A stretch of 64,000 bases of DNA. Source: Candidatus Poribacteria bacterium. GTDB taxonomy: Bacteria; Poribacteria; WGA-4E; JAJDTR01. The notes below the pieces were generated by a model. The model was not told the origin of the DNA, ran no database searches, and worked only from the letters and a program-made list of their open reading frames with translations. The stretch covers positions 55,426 through 119,425 of the forward strand of contig JAJDTR010000153.1 in assembly GCA_022827055.1 (NCBI GenBank), written 5' to 3'. Positions 37,557-45,589 of this stretch are shown here, piece after piece. The translations under genes were made by a program, and so were the position numbers. Each line of letters starts with the position of its first letter. Position 1 is the first letter of the stretch.

Positions 37557-38075
37557 ATGCGAACCTTGATGGTTTCAACCCTGATAATTTGTTGTGTAAC
37601 ATTACTTAGTTGCTCTGATGATGCGGGCGAACCCATTGGGCCCGATAACGGCATCGATCCGACATTCCCAGTTGCGCCCAACTTCACGCTGTTGAACACC
37701 GAACTTGAGGAAACAATGCTCACCGACTTTAGCGGCAAGATAGTTCTGTTGGATTTCTGGGCAACGTGGTGCAAACCGTGCGAGGAGGAAATCCCAATTT
37801 TCATTGAACTGTACAACGATTATCGGGCACAGGGATTTGAAGTCGTCGGAATCTCATTGGATGATGAGCGATTGACAGTCGTGGAACCGTACATCGAGAG
37901 ATTGGGTGTAAACTATACCATCCTTCTTGGTGAAGCGGAGTTAATCGGTTTGTACAATGTTACCGTGATGCCTTCCGCGTTCTTGATTAACCGTGATGGA
38001 CAGATCGTCAAACCGTTTCACGGCGCACAGGGCGATAGGGAAACTTACGAAAAGGAACTGAAGAAACTATTATGA
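37557..38075 (+). CDS. TlpA/ResA-like thioredoxin lipoprotein
   Basis: This 172-residue protein has a lipoprotein signal (lipobox cysteine at residue 19, TLLSC) and a thioredoxin domain with the active site ATWCKPCEEE (Cys72, Cys75). It is an envelope disulfide reductase of the TlpA/ResA type, probably acting on cytochrome c maturation or other exported cysteine proteins. It overlaps the next gene by 4 nt (ATGA), so the pair is translationally coupled. A plausible role here is electron supply to the peroxiredoxin encoded next. Confidence 0.9.
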   Translation: MRTLMVSTLIICCVTLLSCSDDAGEPIGPDNGIDPTFPVAPNFTLLNTELEETMLTDFSGKIVLLDFWATWCKPCEEEIPIFIELYNDYRAQGFEVVGISLDDERLTVVEPYIERLGVNYTILLGEAELIGLYNVTVMPSAFLINRDGQIVKPFHGAQGDRETYEKELKKLL

Positions 38076-38968
38076 CAAATCAACGAATCCGCAGCACATT
38101 TGTAGCCCTTCTATCGACTTCGCTTCTCCTCGTTGTGATCGGATGCGGCGAGGAAGAGACTCCGGGACCAATCGACCCGGTTGCCCCGGTAGATATAGTC
38201 GAGAAACCACCTACTGATTCAACGGCGGGTATTCGAGGACTGCTGGTTGACCAAGCCACAAAACAAACATTGAGGGACACCCGTGTTAAACTAGTCGATA
38301 GCCAAGGCGAAGTTCGCGAAACGTCGACTACACGAGCGGGAGTGTTCGAATTTGAGAACCTGGCGGCCGGTGAAAAAGTCACGGTACTGGTTGAGCTGGA
38401 TGGGTATGAGAAGCATGAATCCGTTGTCACTCCGATTGCGGGCGAAGAAACCACAAAAATTACGGTCAATCTCGTGCCCATCATCAAGGACGATGCACTG
38501 CCTCCGGGTGACGGGTTGCGCGTTGGTACGAAGGCGCCGGATTTTAACCTTGTAGACGGAAACGGAAAGCGCCATTCTCTCGCCAATTACGCCGGTAAGC
38601 AACGCGTGGTTTTGCTATTTGATCGGGGCGCGTGGTGACCGTTCTGCATTATCCAACTCGTGGAGTTGCAAAAGGTCTATCAAGCGATTAAAGCGGAGAA
38701 CGCGGAACTCATCGCCATTACGACGGACGAACCTGCGGTAGTGAAGAAGACGGAGAATCAAAATAGACTGGGTTTTGTCACACTTTCGGATCGCAATAGA
38801 CAAGCGATTGACCCCTATAATGCGGCGGATCCGTTCAATCCCCGCATTGCAAGGCCGCAGTATTACATAATTGATGAATCCGGGATTATCCAATGGAAGT
38901 TCCTGGATGAGCGCAAGGTTGGCCGGCTGCCAGCTCCCAAGGTGGTAGAGGCGTTGAAGAATCTTTAA
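38072..38968 (+). CDS. Probable selenocysteine-containing peroxiredoxin-like lipoprotein (in-frame TGA read as Sec)
   Basis: The product is 298 residues if the TGA at 38636-38638 is read as selenocysteine (residue 189). It has a lipoprotein signal (lipobox Cys25, VVIGC), then a carboxypeptidase-regulatory-like beta domain (about 53-135), then an AhpC/TSA-type redoxin (about 150-298): VGTKAPDFNLVDGNG, LLFDRGAW-U-PFCIIQLVELQ, AELIAITTDEP, RPQYYIIDESGIIQWKF. Normal family members have FYRGxWCPFC, so the TGA replaces exactly the first, peroxidatic cysteine; Cys192 is the partner (UxxC). The frame is unchanged on both sides, and a SECIS-like hairpin lies 16-30 nt downstream. Start and stop overlap or adjoin neighbouring redox genes. 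The alternative is a nonsense mutation giving a truncated 188-residue protein. The selA/B/C/D genes are not in this window. Confidence 0.85.
38654..38668 (+). promoter_or_regulatory. Candidate bacterial SECIS hairpin
   Basis: CAACTC (38654-38659) and GAGTTG (38663-38668) pair perfectly around a GTG loop. The loop G at 38660 lies 22 nt after the TGA, inside the 16-37-nt window known for bacterial SECIS elements, and the loop starts with GU as in E. coli fdhF. The element lies inside the coding sequence, as expected in bacteria. Confidence 0.65.
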
Positions 38969-38982
38969 GAAGGATTGCGTAC

Positions 38983-40152
38983 ATGGGCAGAACGGAAGAA
39001 CCAGCCGATCAGATGCCATCAGATCCGATTGTGGCACAGATTTTGGCTGATTGCGCCAAAGTTTCGAGCGAGGGCGCGCCCATGTCCGAGTCCAATGAAT
39101 CCATCACCCGCAGGCGCTTTCTGAAAGGCGCGATAGGGGCAGGGGTCGCCGTCGGCACCTGGTCCGGACTCCGCACCGAATCGGCGGCACAGTTGAATCA
39201 GCCGTCAGTGGATGGCGAAACGCAAGAACAGCTAGTTCCCGTCGTTGAAGCCACAAGCGACAAAGTCTGGAGGGAAAACGTACTCGATGAACAGATTGTC
39301 GGCGAGATGATGGATCGGTCAATTATGAAGTTGGCAGGGCGTGATTCTGCCAAGGAGGCGTGGAAGGATTTTGTACTCCCGGACGATATTGTCGGGATAA
39401 AAATCAACCCGCTCGCCGGAAAACAGTTCAGCACGCGACGAATTGTGGTAGACAAAATCATTGAGGGGTTGTACGGAGCGGGTGTTCTGAATAATCAGAT
39501 TGTAATTTGGGATCGGTTCGAGGCACACCTCGTCAACGCCGGGTATGAAATTAACCGGACGGATCAGGGTGTTCGGGTCTACGCTTCGGACAGTCCGGAC
39601 GTTGGTTACGATGATGAGGTTTTCTACGAAACCAAGAAGGACAGTATTGTCCGGCGTGAAAACGGAAATAAGAAATCCCGGTATTCCAAAATCGTTACAC
39701 GCGACATAGACGTCATCATCAATGTTCCCGTCATGAAGCATCATGCAATGACCGGCGTGAGCGGGTGCCTGAAAAACCTCGCATTCGGCAGTGTCGATAA
39801 CACTCGCCGTTTCCATCCGAGTCCGCTCCATGGCGACCCCGCGATTGCGGAGATTTTCGATCATGAGATTCTCAGAGATAAAGTGGTGTTGAATATCGTC
39901 GACGGACTACTTGCCTCATTTGACGGCGGTCCTGTCTATGATCCGAAGGGCGAATGGAAATACGGCGGAATTCTTATGAGTCGAGACCCGGTTGCACTGG
40001 ATCAGGTTCTGCTGCAATCTGTCGGAGACAAACGCGAGGAAATGGAACTGCCATCGATTACCCGCTTGTCCAACCATATCCGGACGGCGTGGCGAGCCGG
40101 TATCGGAACCAATGATCTTGATGAGATGGAGTTTCAGCAGATAAAGGTGTAG
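38983..40152 (+). CDS. Tat-exported DUF362 family protein
   Basis: This 389-residue protein has a Tat signal: SITRRRFLKGAIGAGVAVGTW at about 40-60, after an unusually long polar N-region. The rest matches DUF362: VGIKINPLAGKQFSTRRIVVDKII, VIINVPVMKHHAMTGVSGCLKNLAFGSVDN and GGILMSRDPVALDQVLL. DUF362 proteins are of unknown function, often with iron-sulfur domains, but I see no CxxCxxC cluster here. It begins 15 bp after the selenoperoxiredoxin stop with AAGGA near the ATG, so it is probably the third gene of the redox operon. An alternative start is ATG 39082, which would shorten the N-region. Confidence 0.85.
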   Translation: MGRTEEPADQMPSDPIVAQILADCAKVSSEGAPMSESNESITRRRFLKGAIGAGVAVGTWSGLRTESAAQLNQPSVDGETQEQLVPVVEATSDKVWRENVLDEQIVGEMMDRSIMKLAGRDSAKEAWKDFVLPDDIVGIKINPLAGKQFSTRRIVVDKIIEGLYGAGVLNNQIVIWDRFEAHLVNAGYEINRTDQGVRVYASDSPDVGYDDEVFYETKKDSIVRRENGNKKSRYSKIVTRDIDVIINVPVMKHHAMTGVSGCLKNLAFGSVDNTRRFHPSPLHGDPAIAEIFDHEILRDKVVLNIVDGLLASFDGGPVYDPKGEWKYGGILMSRDPVALDQVLLQSVGDKREEMELPSITRLSNHIRTAWRAGIGTNDLDEMEFQQIKV

Positions 40153-40221
40153 GACGATGTTGGATGAGGACGCAAATGATCGTCGTTTAGAATTTCCAAC
40201 AAACAAAGCGCGTTCGGAAAC

Positions 40222-40758
40222 ATGCCACAATCCATTGCAATGTTAACGGCAGCCGCCTTCGTAGTCACGGGATGTGCGGCGATTGGAAAAGACACTCCAG
40301 GCGGCAACTACGCTTCCGTCTCCGGGTTGGTATGCACATCACCCGCAATGGTAGACGGAAATCCAAACACGGGCGACACAGTGTACATAGAAGGAACCAT
40401 GGGTTCAGGCGAACGGAGCGTCATCACTCCCGATTCACAGTATGCGGACATGTTTGCACCTACGACAGTGACGCTGCCCACAAAATGCAATGTGGTTATG
40501 ATTGTTCTCCACGCCACAAACCTGACCAACTTCAAAGTGTTGGCACGAGACGACAGAGAATGGAAGGAATTACAGCGATTTCGAAGGAACCGACTCAACC
40601 GCGTCGCGGTTACCACGTCGGCGGAAACCGACGCGATACGGATTATAGCTATTGACTTTGGGCAAATTCGCGGACGAGATCGACCTGAAATCCAAGAAAT
40701 AGAAGTGTACGAGATCCCTAATGAAAGTAGATCCGAAGGCACCAAGTTCGGATTTTGA
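40222..40758 (+). CDS. Small lipoprotein, possibly discoidin-like
   Basis: This 178-residue protein has a lipobox (FVVTGC) close to the N-terminus but few positive charges before it, so the true start could be different; no upstream ATG/GTG is available before a stop. The mature part (VTLPTKCNVVMIVLHATNLTNFKVLARDDREWKEL, IRIIAIDFGQIRGRDRPEIQEIEVYE) resembles the strands of an F5/8-type C (discoidin) ligand-binding fold. That is inference. It follows the DUF362 gene with a 70-bp gap. Confidence 0.65.
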   Translation: MPQSIAMLTAAAFVVTGCAAIGKDTPGGNYASVSGLVCTSPAMVDGNPNTGDTVYIEGTMGSGERSVITPDSQYADMFAPTTVTLPTKCNVVMIVLHATNLTNFKVLARDDREWKELQRFRRNRLNRVAVTTSAETDAIRIIAIDFGQIRGRDRPEIQEIEVYEIPNESRSEGTKFGF

Positions 40759-40849
40759 TTGTTGATAGATTTATTCTTTAATTACACGTTTTAAGATGCG
40801 GTGTTTTGATTCTCACTAACCACGTTTCATCTACATTGGAGAGCTTATT

Positions 40850-41092
40850 ATGCGAACAAACTGGCGAACCACTTGGGCACTGGTAATCCTCGCGGCATTG
40901 GTTACTTTATCAGGCTGTGTGACAACGTTCACTCCAACCGGACAGTTTCAGGTTGGATTAACACAATCGGCAAACGAAAGTCTACCTGACGTGCTTGCCG
41001 ACTTTGAAACTAGTGAAGAGAGCAGCGTTGCAGGCGATGTCACCAAGAAGTCGAGCAGCAGTTGCGCCGGCGGCGTGTGCACGATCTATTGA
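40850..41092 (+). CDS. Very small lipoprotein with C-terminal CxxxxC
   Basis: This 80-residue protein has a lipoprotein signal (WALVILAALVTLSGC), a polar middle and a C-terminal SSSSCAGGVCTIY with two cysteines. No family is recognised. A good site (GGAGAGC) lies upstream of the ATG. The short CAGGVC tail could form a disulfide or bind a metal. Confidence 0.65.
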   Translation: MRTNWRTTWALVILAALVTLSGCVTTFTPTGQFQVGLTQSANESLPDVLADFETSEESSVAGDVTKKSSSSCAGGVCTIY

Positions 41093-41112
41093 GCAATGGG
41101 AGGGCAAGTCCG

Positions 41113-41601
41113 ATGATTGGGAGACTGTTGTGTCCTGTTTCTGTGTTTCTGTTTGCGACGTTAACTATCGGGTGCAAAAGTACTGCAAATCAGGGGTTGA
41201 CGGACAGGGTCGTGAGTGAGGCGGCGTCTACAACCATGGTCCAAGCACAACCTGAACAACCCTTAGGGCTGGAACCGCCGTTCGTTTTACCGCAACTTCC
41301 TCCAACTGCGATTCCGCCCGATGCCAATATCCATCTTCATGTCCCGCACGCAATCCCCAATCCAAACCCGAATTTGAAAATTCTCGCCGTAACTCCCGAA
41401 CCGGGAATAGATTTCAAGATGGCACACCTCACGCCTGACCCAAGGATTGATTACAAAATGCTCATTGTTCCCGAACAGGAACACTCACCTCATGCTATCA
41501 GAAATTTAGACGCCCTGCCTACCCCAGAATTTCGACCTTTACCGAAAACCCCTTCTCTACCGCAGAAACACAAATACCAGCAACAGGGCGACCGGAAATG
41601 A
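41113..41601 (+). CDS. Proline-rich lipoprotein
   Basis: This 162-residue protein has a signal and lipobox (VFLFATLTIGC), followed by a low-complexity Pro-rich stretch. Two imperfect units are recognisable (VTPEPGIDFKMAH and LTPDPRIDYKMLI). No domain is recognised; a cell-envelope spacer or linker is likely. I choose ATG 41113 because GGGAGGG lies upstream; the frame from 41062 overlaps the previous gene. It overlaps the AlkD-like gene by 4 nt. Confidence 0.7.
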   Translation: MIGRLLCPVSVFLFATLTIGCKSTANQGLTDRVVSEAASTTMVQAQPEQPLGLEPPFVLPQLPPTAIPPDANIHLHVPHAIPNPNPNLKILAVTPEPGIDFKMAHLTPDPRIDYKMLIVPEQEHSPHAIRNLDALPTPEFRPLPKTPSLPQKHKYQQQGDRK

Positions 41602-42281
41602 CAGTACAGGAAGTTCTTCGCGAACTGGAGTCACTCGGCACAGCGCAGAATCGCAAGATTTACAGACGTCATGGGGCGTGCGAGAACCTCTACGGTGTCA
41701 GTTTCGCCAACCTGCGAAAGATGGCGAAACAATTTAAGGTCGACCATGCGTTAGCCCAGCAGTTGTGGGCTACACGTAATCACGAAGCGCAGCTCTTAGC
41801 GAGCATGATAGCCGATCCGGTCACGGTGGAAGAGAGCTTGGTGGATAGGTGGATATCGGAATTGGCTGACCGCATTGTGACGAGCGAGTTCACGGATTTT
41901 GTCAGCAAGACACGTTTTTTTCAAGCGAAAACGGAGGAGTGGCTCGATTCCGAAGATGAGTGGATTGGGAGAGCAGGTTGGCAGCTCTTGGCGCTGCTTG
42001 CTATGAGCGACATTGAATTAGCGGATTCTTACTTCGAGAATCATTTAGAAATCATAGAGCGGGGCATTCATACGCAGAAGAACATGGTACGCGATGCCAT
42101 GAACTCGGCGCTGATTGCGATTGGCATCCGCAACCCGGCGCTGGAAAGAAAGGCTTTGTCAGCCGCAAAAACAATAGGCAAAGTAGAAGTTGACCACGGT
42201 GAAACAAGCTGTAAAACCCCGGATGCCGCCGACTACATTCGCAGAACAGTTAAACGAAAAAAGCAACGCAAGAAACGTTAA
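41598..42281 (+). CDS. AlkD-like DNA alkylation repair protein
   Basis: This 227-residue all-helical protein of the AlkD/HEAT-like family has typical segments: YGVSFANLRKMAKQF near the start, LWATRNHEAQLLASMIAD, TRFFQAKTEEWLDSEDEWIGRAGWQLLA and KNMVRDAMNSALIAIG. AlkD removes 3- and 7-alkylpurines by an unusual glycosylase mechanism without base flipping. Many distant homologues are not proven enzymes. It overlaps the upstream lipoprotein gene by ATGA. The C-terminus is a Lys/Arg tail that could add DNA affinity. Confidence 0.85.
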   Translation: MTVQEVLRELESLGTAQNRKIYRRHGACENLYGVSFANLRKMAKQFKVDHALAQQLWATRNHEAQLLASMIADPVTVEESLVDRWISELADRIVTSEFTDFVSKTRFFQAKTEEWLDSEDEWIGRAGWQLLALLAMSDIELADSYFENHLEIIERGIHTQKNMVRDAMNSALIAIGIRNPALERKALSAAKTIGKVEVDHGETSCKTPDAADYIRRTVKRKKQRKKR

Positions 42282-42431
42282 AATCCCTTCTCCATTTGGT
42301 CGATGATGTCTTAGCGGACGGTATATTGTCCTTTACATCTACGCCCAAGTCCCCACAGTTTGGAAGAGAACGCCTTCATAAATCAATCGGTCCAAACGAA
42401 ATTGTGATCTTTAAAGTCAACTTTTCGAATC

Positions 42432-43076
42432 TCACGGCGCAATAGGCTCCAACATCACGCGTCCAAGCGAATACCTTTGTCCGGGTTCCAGCGCTCCTAC
42501 CTCGCGCGGCACTGTCTTGTAGCCGGGTTTGCGAATATTGATATTCGATCTCAAACCGGACCAAAGATCGATGGAGAAACTCCCACTTTCGTCCGATACG
42601 GTGCTCAGTGTAGCACAAACTCCCGTCGTGCATTCAATCTGTATCTCTGCATTTTCAAGCGGAAGCCGATTCGATTTGTCAAAGACTTGTCCGACCAGGA
42701 TGGCTGCCGCCGAACGCTCCCGCAAGATAATCAAGTCAGCCTCAACAGACTGTCCGGGTTCAAGCATGAGGTTTCGAACCGAGATATCCGTGAAAAAACC
42801 CGTCGCAACCACCTGCAGACTGTATTCCCCTCTCGGCAAGTTTCCAATTTCATATCGCCCTGTTTCGTCGGCAGTTGCCGTCGTATGATCGTTTCCGTTC
42901 CGAAACACAATGACTAACGGTTGAATTTTCGGCGGTAATACACGGCCCGTTATCGTGGCGGCGTCGGAGGTTGAGTCATCTCGATCTGTAGATGAACCCC
43001 CCGTATCGTGCACACCGTTGTTGCCGCACCCTATTGCAATCAAAAGACAGAGCGCAGCCAGCACATAGAACTTCAT
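42432..43076 (-). CDS. Carboxypeptidase-regulatory-domain lipoprotein
   Basis: This 214-residue protein has a lipoprotein signal (lipobox Cys17, LIAIGC) and two carboxypeptidase regulatory-like beta domains: first ITGRVLPPKIQPLVIVF..TTATADETGRYEIGNLPRGEYSLQV, then LVGQVFDKSNRLPLENAEIQI..VSDESGSFSIDLWSG. Such prealbumin-like folds bind or space surface partners and have no known catalytic activity. The start is ATG 43076 after AGGAGAG. The same domain type occurs in the selenoperoxiredoxin. Confidence 0.85.
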   Translation of the reverse strand: MKFYVLAALCLLIAIGCGNNGVHDTGGSSTDRDDSTSDAATITGRVLPPKIQPLVIVFRNGNDHTTATADETGRYEIGNLPRGEYSLQVVATGFFTDISVRNLMLEPGQSVEADLIILRERSAAAILVGQVFDKSNRLPLENAEIQIECTTGVCATLSTVSDESGSFSIDLWSGLRSNINIRKPGYKTVPREVGALEPGQRYSLGRVMLEPIAP

Positions 43077-43396
43077 CGTTGACTCTCCTTCCATGACACG
43101 TCAGGGCGACAATGTATTAGAGTATTGTGTATATTTCCTGAATATGATACACTCATTAATTGGAGAATTGAAAGACAAATATCGGAGGACACTGCTGAAT
43201 CCATTTCTGGTCATTAACGGATCAGTCGCCCGGGTTTACTGAGTCACACAATTTCCGAAAAATCCGAATTAGCGCCCATAATGTGCGGAGTGCAGGACAT
43301 GAGTTGTCGAGTGGTGGGTCAACCAATCGCGTCTAAGACATTCGAAGCCATCGACAATTGCAGTTTATGTAAAAAGTTCGACCAAGAATATAACTT
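43077..43396. other. Intergenic region between two divergent genes
   Basis: This 320-bp stretch has divergent genes on both sides and so must hold two promoters. Nothing strong was identified apart from A/T-rich sequence near 43130-43150. Confidence 0.45.
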
Positions 43397-44224
43397 ATGG
43401 AATACACCGAGCGAGTAAAATATCAAGTTTCGGTTAATCAACGACGTTTCTTCGGCCGAAACGGTTATCTCAAAATTGACGGCCTCTTGGCACCCGAGGA
43501 AATTGACGAACTGGCTGAACACGCGATGAATCTCGCTATGGGGAGGGTGGATTTCAGCAAGCTTGAAGGTGTCACTCCGCGATGCGAGGGAAACTCGCCC
43601 GGGGCTATGGAAGATATGTTTTTCCGTTTCATCCAATTCCACCGCCATCTTCCGCTTCACGAAAAATACATGCTACACGCACGAATTCTTGATGTACTTG
43701 AGGTGCTCATCGGTCCCGATGTTATGGCGATGCAGTCGATGTTTTTTCTCAAGCCGCCTCAGCAACGAGGCCAAGCATACCATCAGGACTCGTTTTACAT
43801 AAAAACAGCGCCGGACACGCTGTGCGGCGCCTGGATTGCGATTGATGATTGCGACGAGGAAAACGGTTGCATGTATTTCATCCCGGGTTCCAACTTCGAT
43901 CCAATTTATCAGGATGTTGCGAAGCCGGACGATACGGGCGAATTTCATATAGATTTGACGGAAATTGCCGGCGTAGATGAGCACAGTGAAATTCCTGCCA
44001 TCGCGAAGGCAGGAGATGTCATCTTCTTTCACGGCCACCTAATCCACCGCTCAAAGCAAAATACCTCCCCGGATCGATATCGCCGCGCGTATGTTTGTCA
44101 TTACGCAAATGCCCGCTCACACACCGAATGGGGCGACGGCAATCACAACCACATTCTTGCCCGAGGTTCGACCCACTTACCGTTTTCCAAGAGCCGCTTT
44201 GTCGATCACGATCCCACGGCGTGA
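43397..44224 (+). CDS. Phytanoyl-CoA dioxygenase (PhyH) family protein
   Basis: This 275-residue Fe(II)/2-oxoglutarate oxygenase is closer to the canonical PhyH pattern than the one at 5220: metal ligands His129 and Asp131 in YHQDSFY, distal His217 in HLIHRS, and Arg230 as a likely 2-oxoglutarate anchor. The second half includes GCMYFIPGSN, a typical motif. The substrate is unknown. The two PhyH proteins in this window differ strongly in sequence and were not produced by a recent duplication. Confidence 0.92.
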   Translation: MEYTERVKYQVSVNQRRFFGRNGYLKIDGLLAPEEIDELAEHAMNLAMGRVDFSKLEGVTPRCEGNSPGAMEDMFFRFIQFHRHLPLHEKYMLHARILDVLEVLIGPDVMAMQSMFFLKPPQQRGQAYHQDSFYIKTAPDTLCGAWIAIDDCDEENGCMYFIPGSNFDPIYQDVAKPDDTGEFHIDLTEIAGVDEHSEIPAIAKAGDVIFFHGHLIHRSKQNTSPDRYRRAYVCHYANARSHTEWGDGNHNHILARGSTHLPFSKSRFVDHDPTA

Positions 44225-44324
44225 AATGCCCGGCTCAACACTATTGGAAAGATGTCACTTGTTTGCCCAAGAACCTGACCGACCGACACTCAAAGATAAC
44301 TTCTGCCTCCCGAGATAGCCGACT

Positions 44325-44630
44325 ATGTTGTTTTATATTGCCATTTTCCTCATCCCCCTCATCACGTGGATTATCCTGAGAACCATTTCAAAGCGGAGAG
44401 CGAACGAAGCCTCCGAACCGCCGATCCTTCTTGAGGTTTGCGCGCTATGCCACGAGGAGTTTGAAATGCGCGATCTAATCGAAAAAGAGGTAGGAGAATA
44501 CGGTAGGGTTTACTGTTTTTGCGGTGGATGCATTGAGAACCTGCAGCGGGAGTACCGTCAGCAGAAGGAAGTAGAGAGTTTGACAGAAGATGCGATATTT
44601 ACTCAACAGACTCGGGACACTGAGAATTAA
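44325..44630 (+). CDS. Small membrane-anchored cysteine-rich protein
   Basis: This 101-residue protein has an N-terminal transmembrane helix (IAIFLIPLITWIILRT) and a small cytoplasmic domain with two Cys pairs, Cys39-x2-Cys42 and Cys64-x-Cys66-x2-Cys69. This suggests a zinc ribbon or knuckle. It overlaps the next gene by 41 nt in another frame. No family was recognised. Confidence 0.65.
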   Translation: MLFYIAIFLIPLITWIILRTISKRRANEASEPPILLEVCALCHEEFEMRDLIEKEVGEYGRVYCFCGGCIENLQREYRQQKEVESLTEDAIFTQQTRDTEN

Positions 44631-45453
44631 CATCGCCCTGCTTAGTGTGTTTGCGACGGTTGTCCTGTTTGCCACGGCCTTCCCGGAGTATCTGAGTTCG
44701 GGAGATCGTTCTTCGCCTCAACGACACAAAACAGTGTCTGGGAACACTTCGGCGATTCCCGTCTACACCTACAAAGTGATTAACATTTTCCCTCATGATA
44801 GAAACGCATTTACCCAAGGGCTTATCTTTGAAGATGGTGTTTTTATTGAGGGAACGGGGCTTCATGGGCGCTCATCGCTGCGCCGAGTTTCAATAGAAAC
44901 CGGAGAGATTCTAGAGTACCATGAACTTCCTTCCCATCTTTTTGGGGAGGGAGTTACGCTCTACGACGACAAGATTATCCAATTAACGTGGCGATCCAAT
45001 GTCGGCTTCGTGTACGATAAGGATAGCTTTGAACTGCTCCGAGAATTCAGTTATCCAACCGAGGGATGGGGTGTTACATGCGACGATACACACTTAATCA
45101 TGAGTGATGGCACTGCAAATCTATACTTCCTACACCCGGAATCCTTCGAGGAGCAAAAACGGATAAAGGTTCACGACAACGAGGGCTCGGTTGAAAGGCT
45201 CAACGAACTAGAATATGTAGACGGTGAAATATATGCGAATGTTTTCCAAACTAATCGCATCGCAAGGATAAATCCGAAGTCAGGCAGAGTGGTTGGTTGG
45301 ATTGACTTGACAGGTATTCTGACCAAAGAAGATCGTCGGGAGCCGGTTGACGTGCTGAACGGCATTGCCTACGACCCCGAAGATAACCGCCTTTTTGTCA
45401 CGGGAAAACTATGGTCCAAACTCTTTGAAATTGAGTTAGTTCGGTTGGAGTAG
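44590..45453 (+). CDS. Glutaminyl-peptide cyclotransferase-like protein
   Basis: This 287-residue protein has an N-terminal signal anchor (INIALLSVFATVVLFATAF) followed by a five-bladed beta-propeller of the plant/bacterial glutaminyl cyclase family. Typical segments are VINIFPHDRNAFTQGLIFEDGVFIEGTGLHG, TWRSNVGFVYDKDSF, LYFLHPESF and LNELEYVDGEIYANVFQTN..RI, and NGIAYDPEDNRLFVTGKLW. It forms N-terminal pyroglutamate on exported peptides or proteins. It starts inside the previous gene, so the two are probably coupled. The assignment is by family; the activity is not proven. Confidence 0.88.
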   Translation: MRYLLNRLGTLRINIALLSVFATVVLFATAFPEYLSSGDRSSPQRHKTVSGNTSAIPVYTYKVINIFPHDRNAFTQGLIFEDGVFIEGTGLHGRSSLRRVSIETGEILEYHELPSHLFGEGVTLYDDKIIQLTWRSNVGFVYDKDSFELLREFSYPTEGWGVTCDDTHLIMSDGTANLYFLHPESFEEQKRIKVHDNEGSVERLNELEYVDGEIYANVFQTNRIARINPKSGRVVGWIDLTGILTKEDRREPVDVLNGIAYDPEDNRLFVTGKLWSKLFEIELVRLE

Positions 45454-45589
45454 TGCCCGTTAGGGCTCGGAATGCGAACAACCATCATTGTTGGTAAATT
45501 CGTAAGTCTTACTTCGCACTGCTCGCATAGGCACATACAGAACATCAGCTCTTCACTGAGAATACAAGGAATGAAGAAGGAGTGCATTA

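Noticed and set aside
38660..38968. Separate 102-codon redoxin-fragment gene starting at ATG 38660
   Set aside because: It is in the same frame as the upstream gene after the TGA. The conserved PFC residues lie between the TGA and this ATG, so it is better read as the second half of the selenoprotein.
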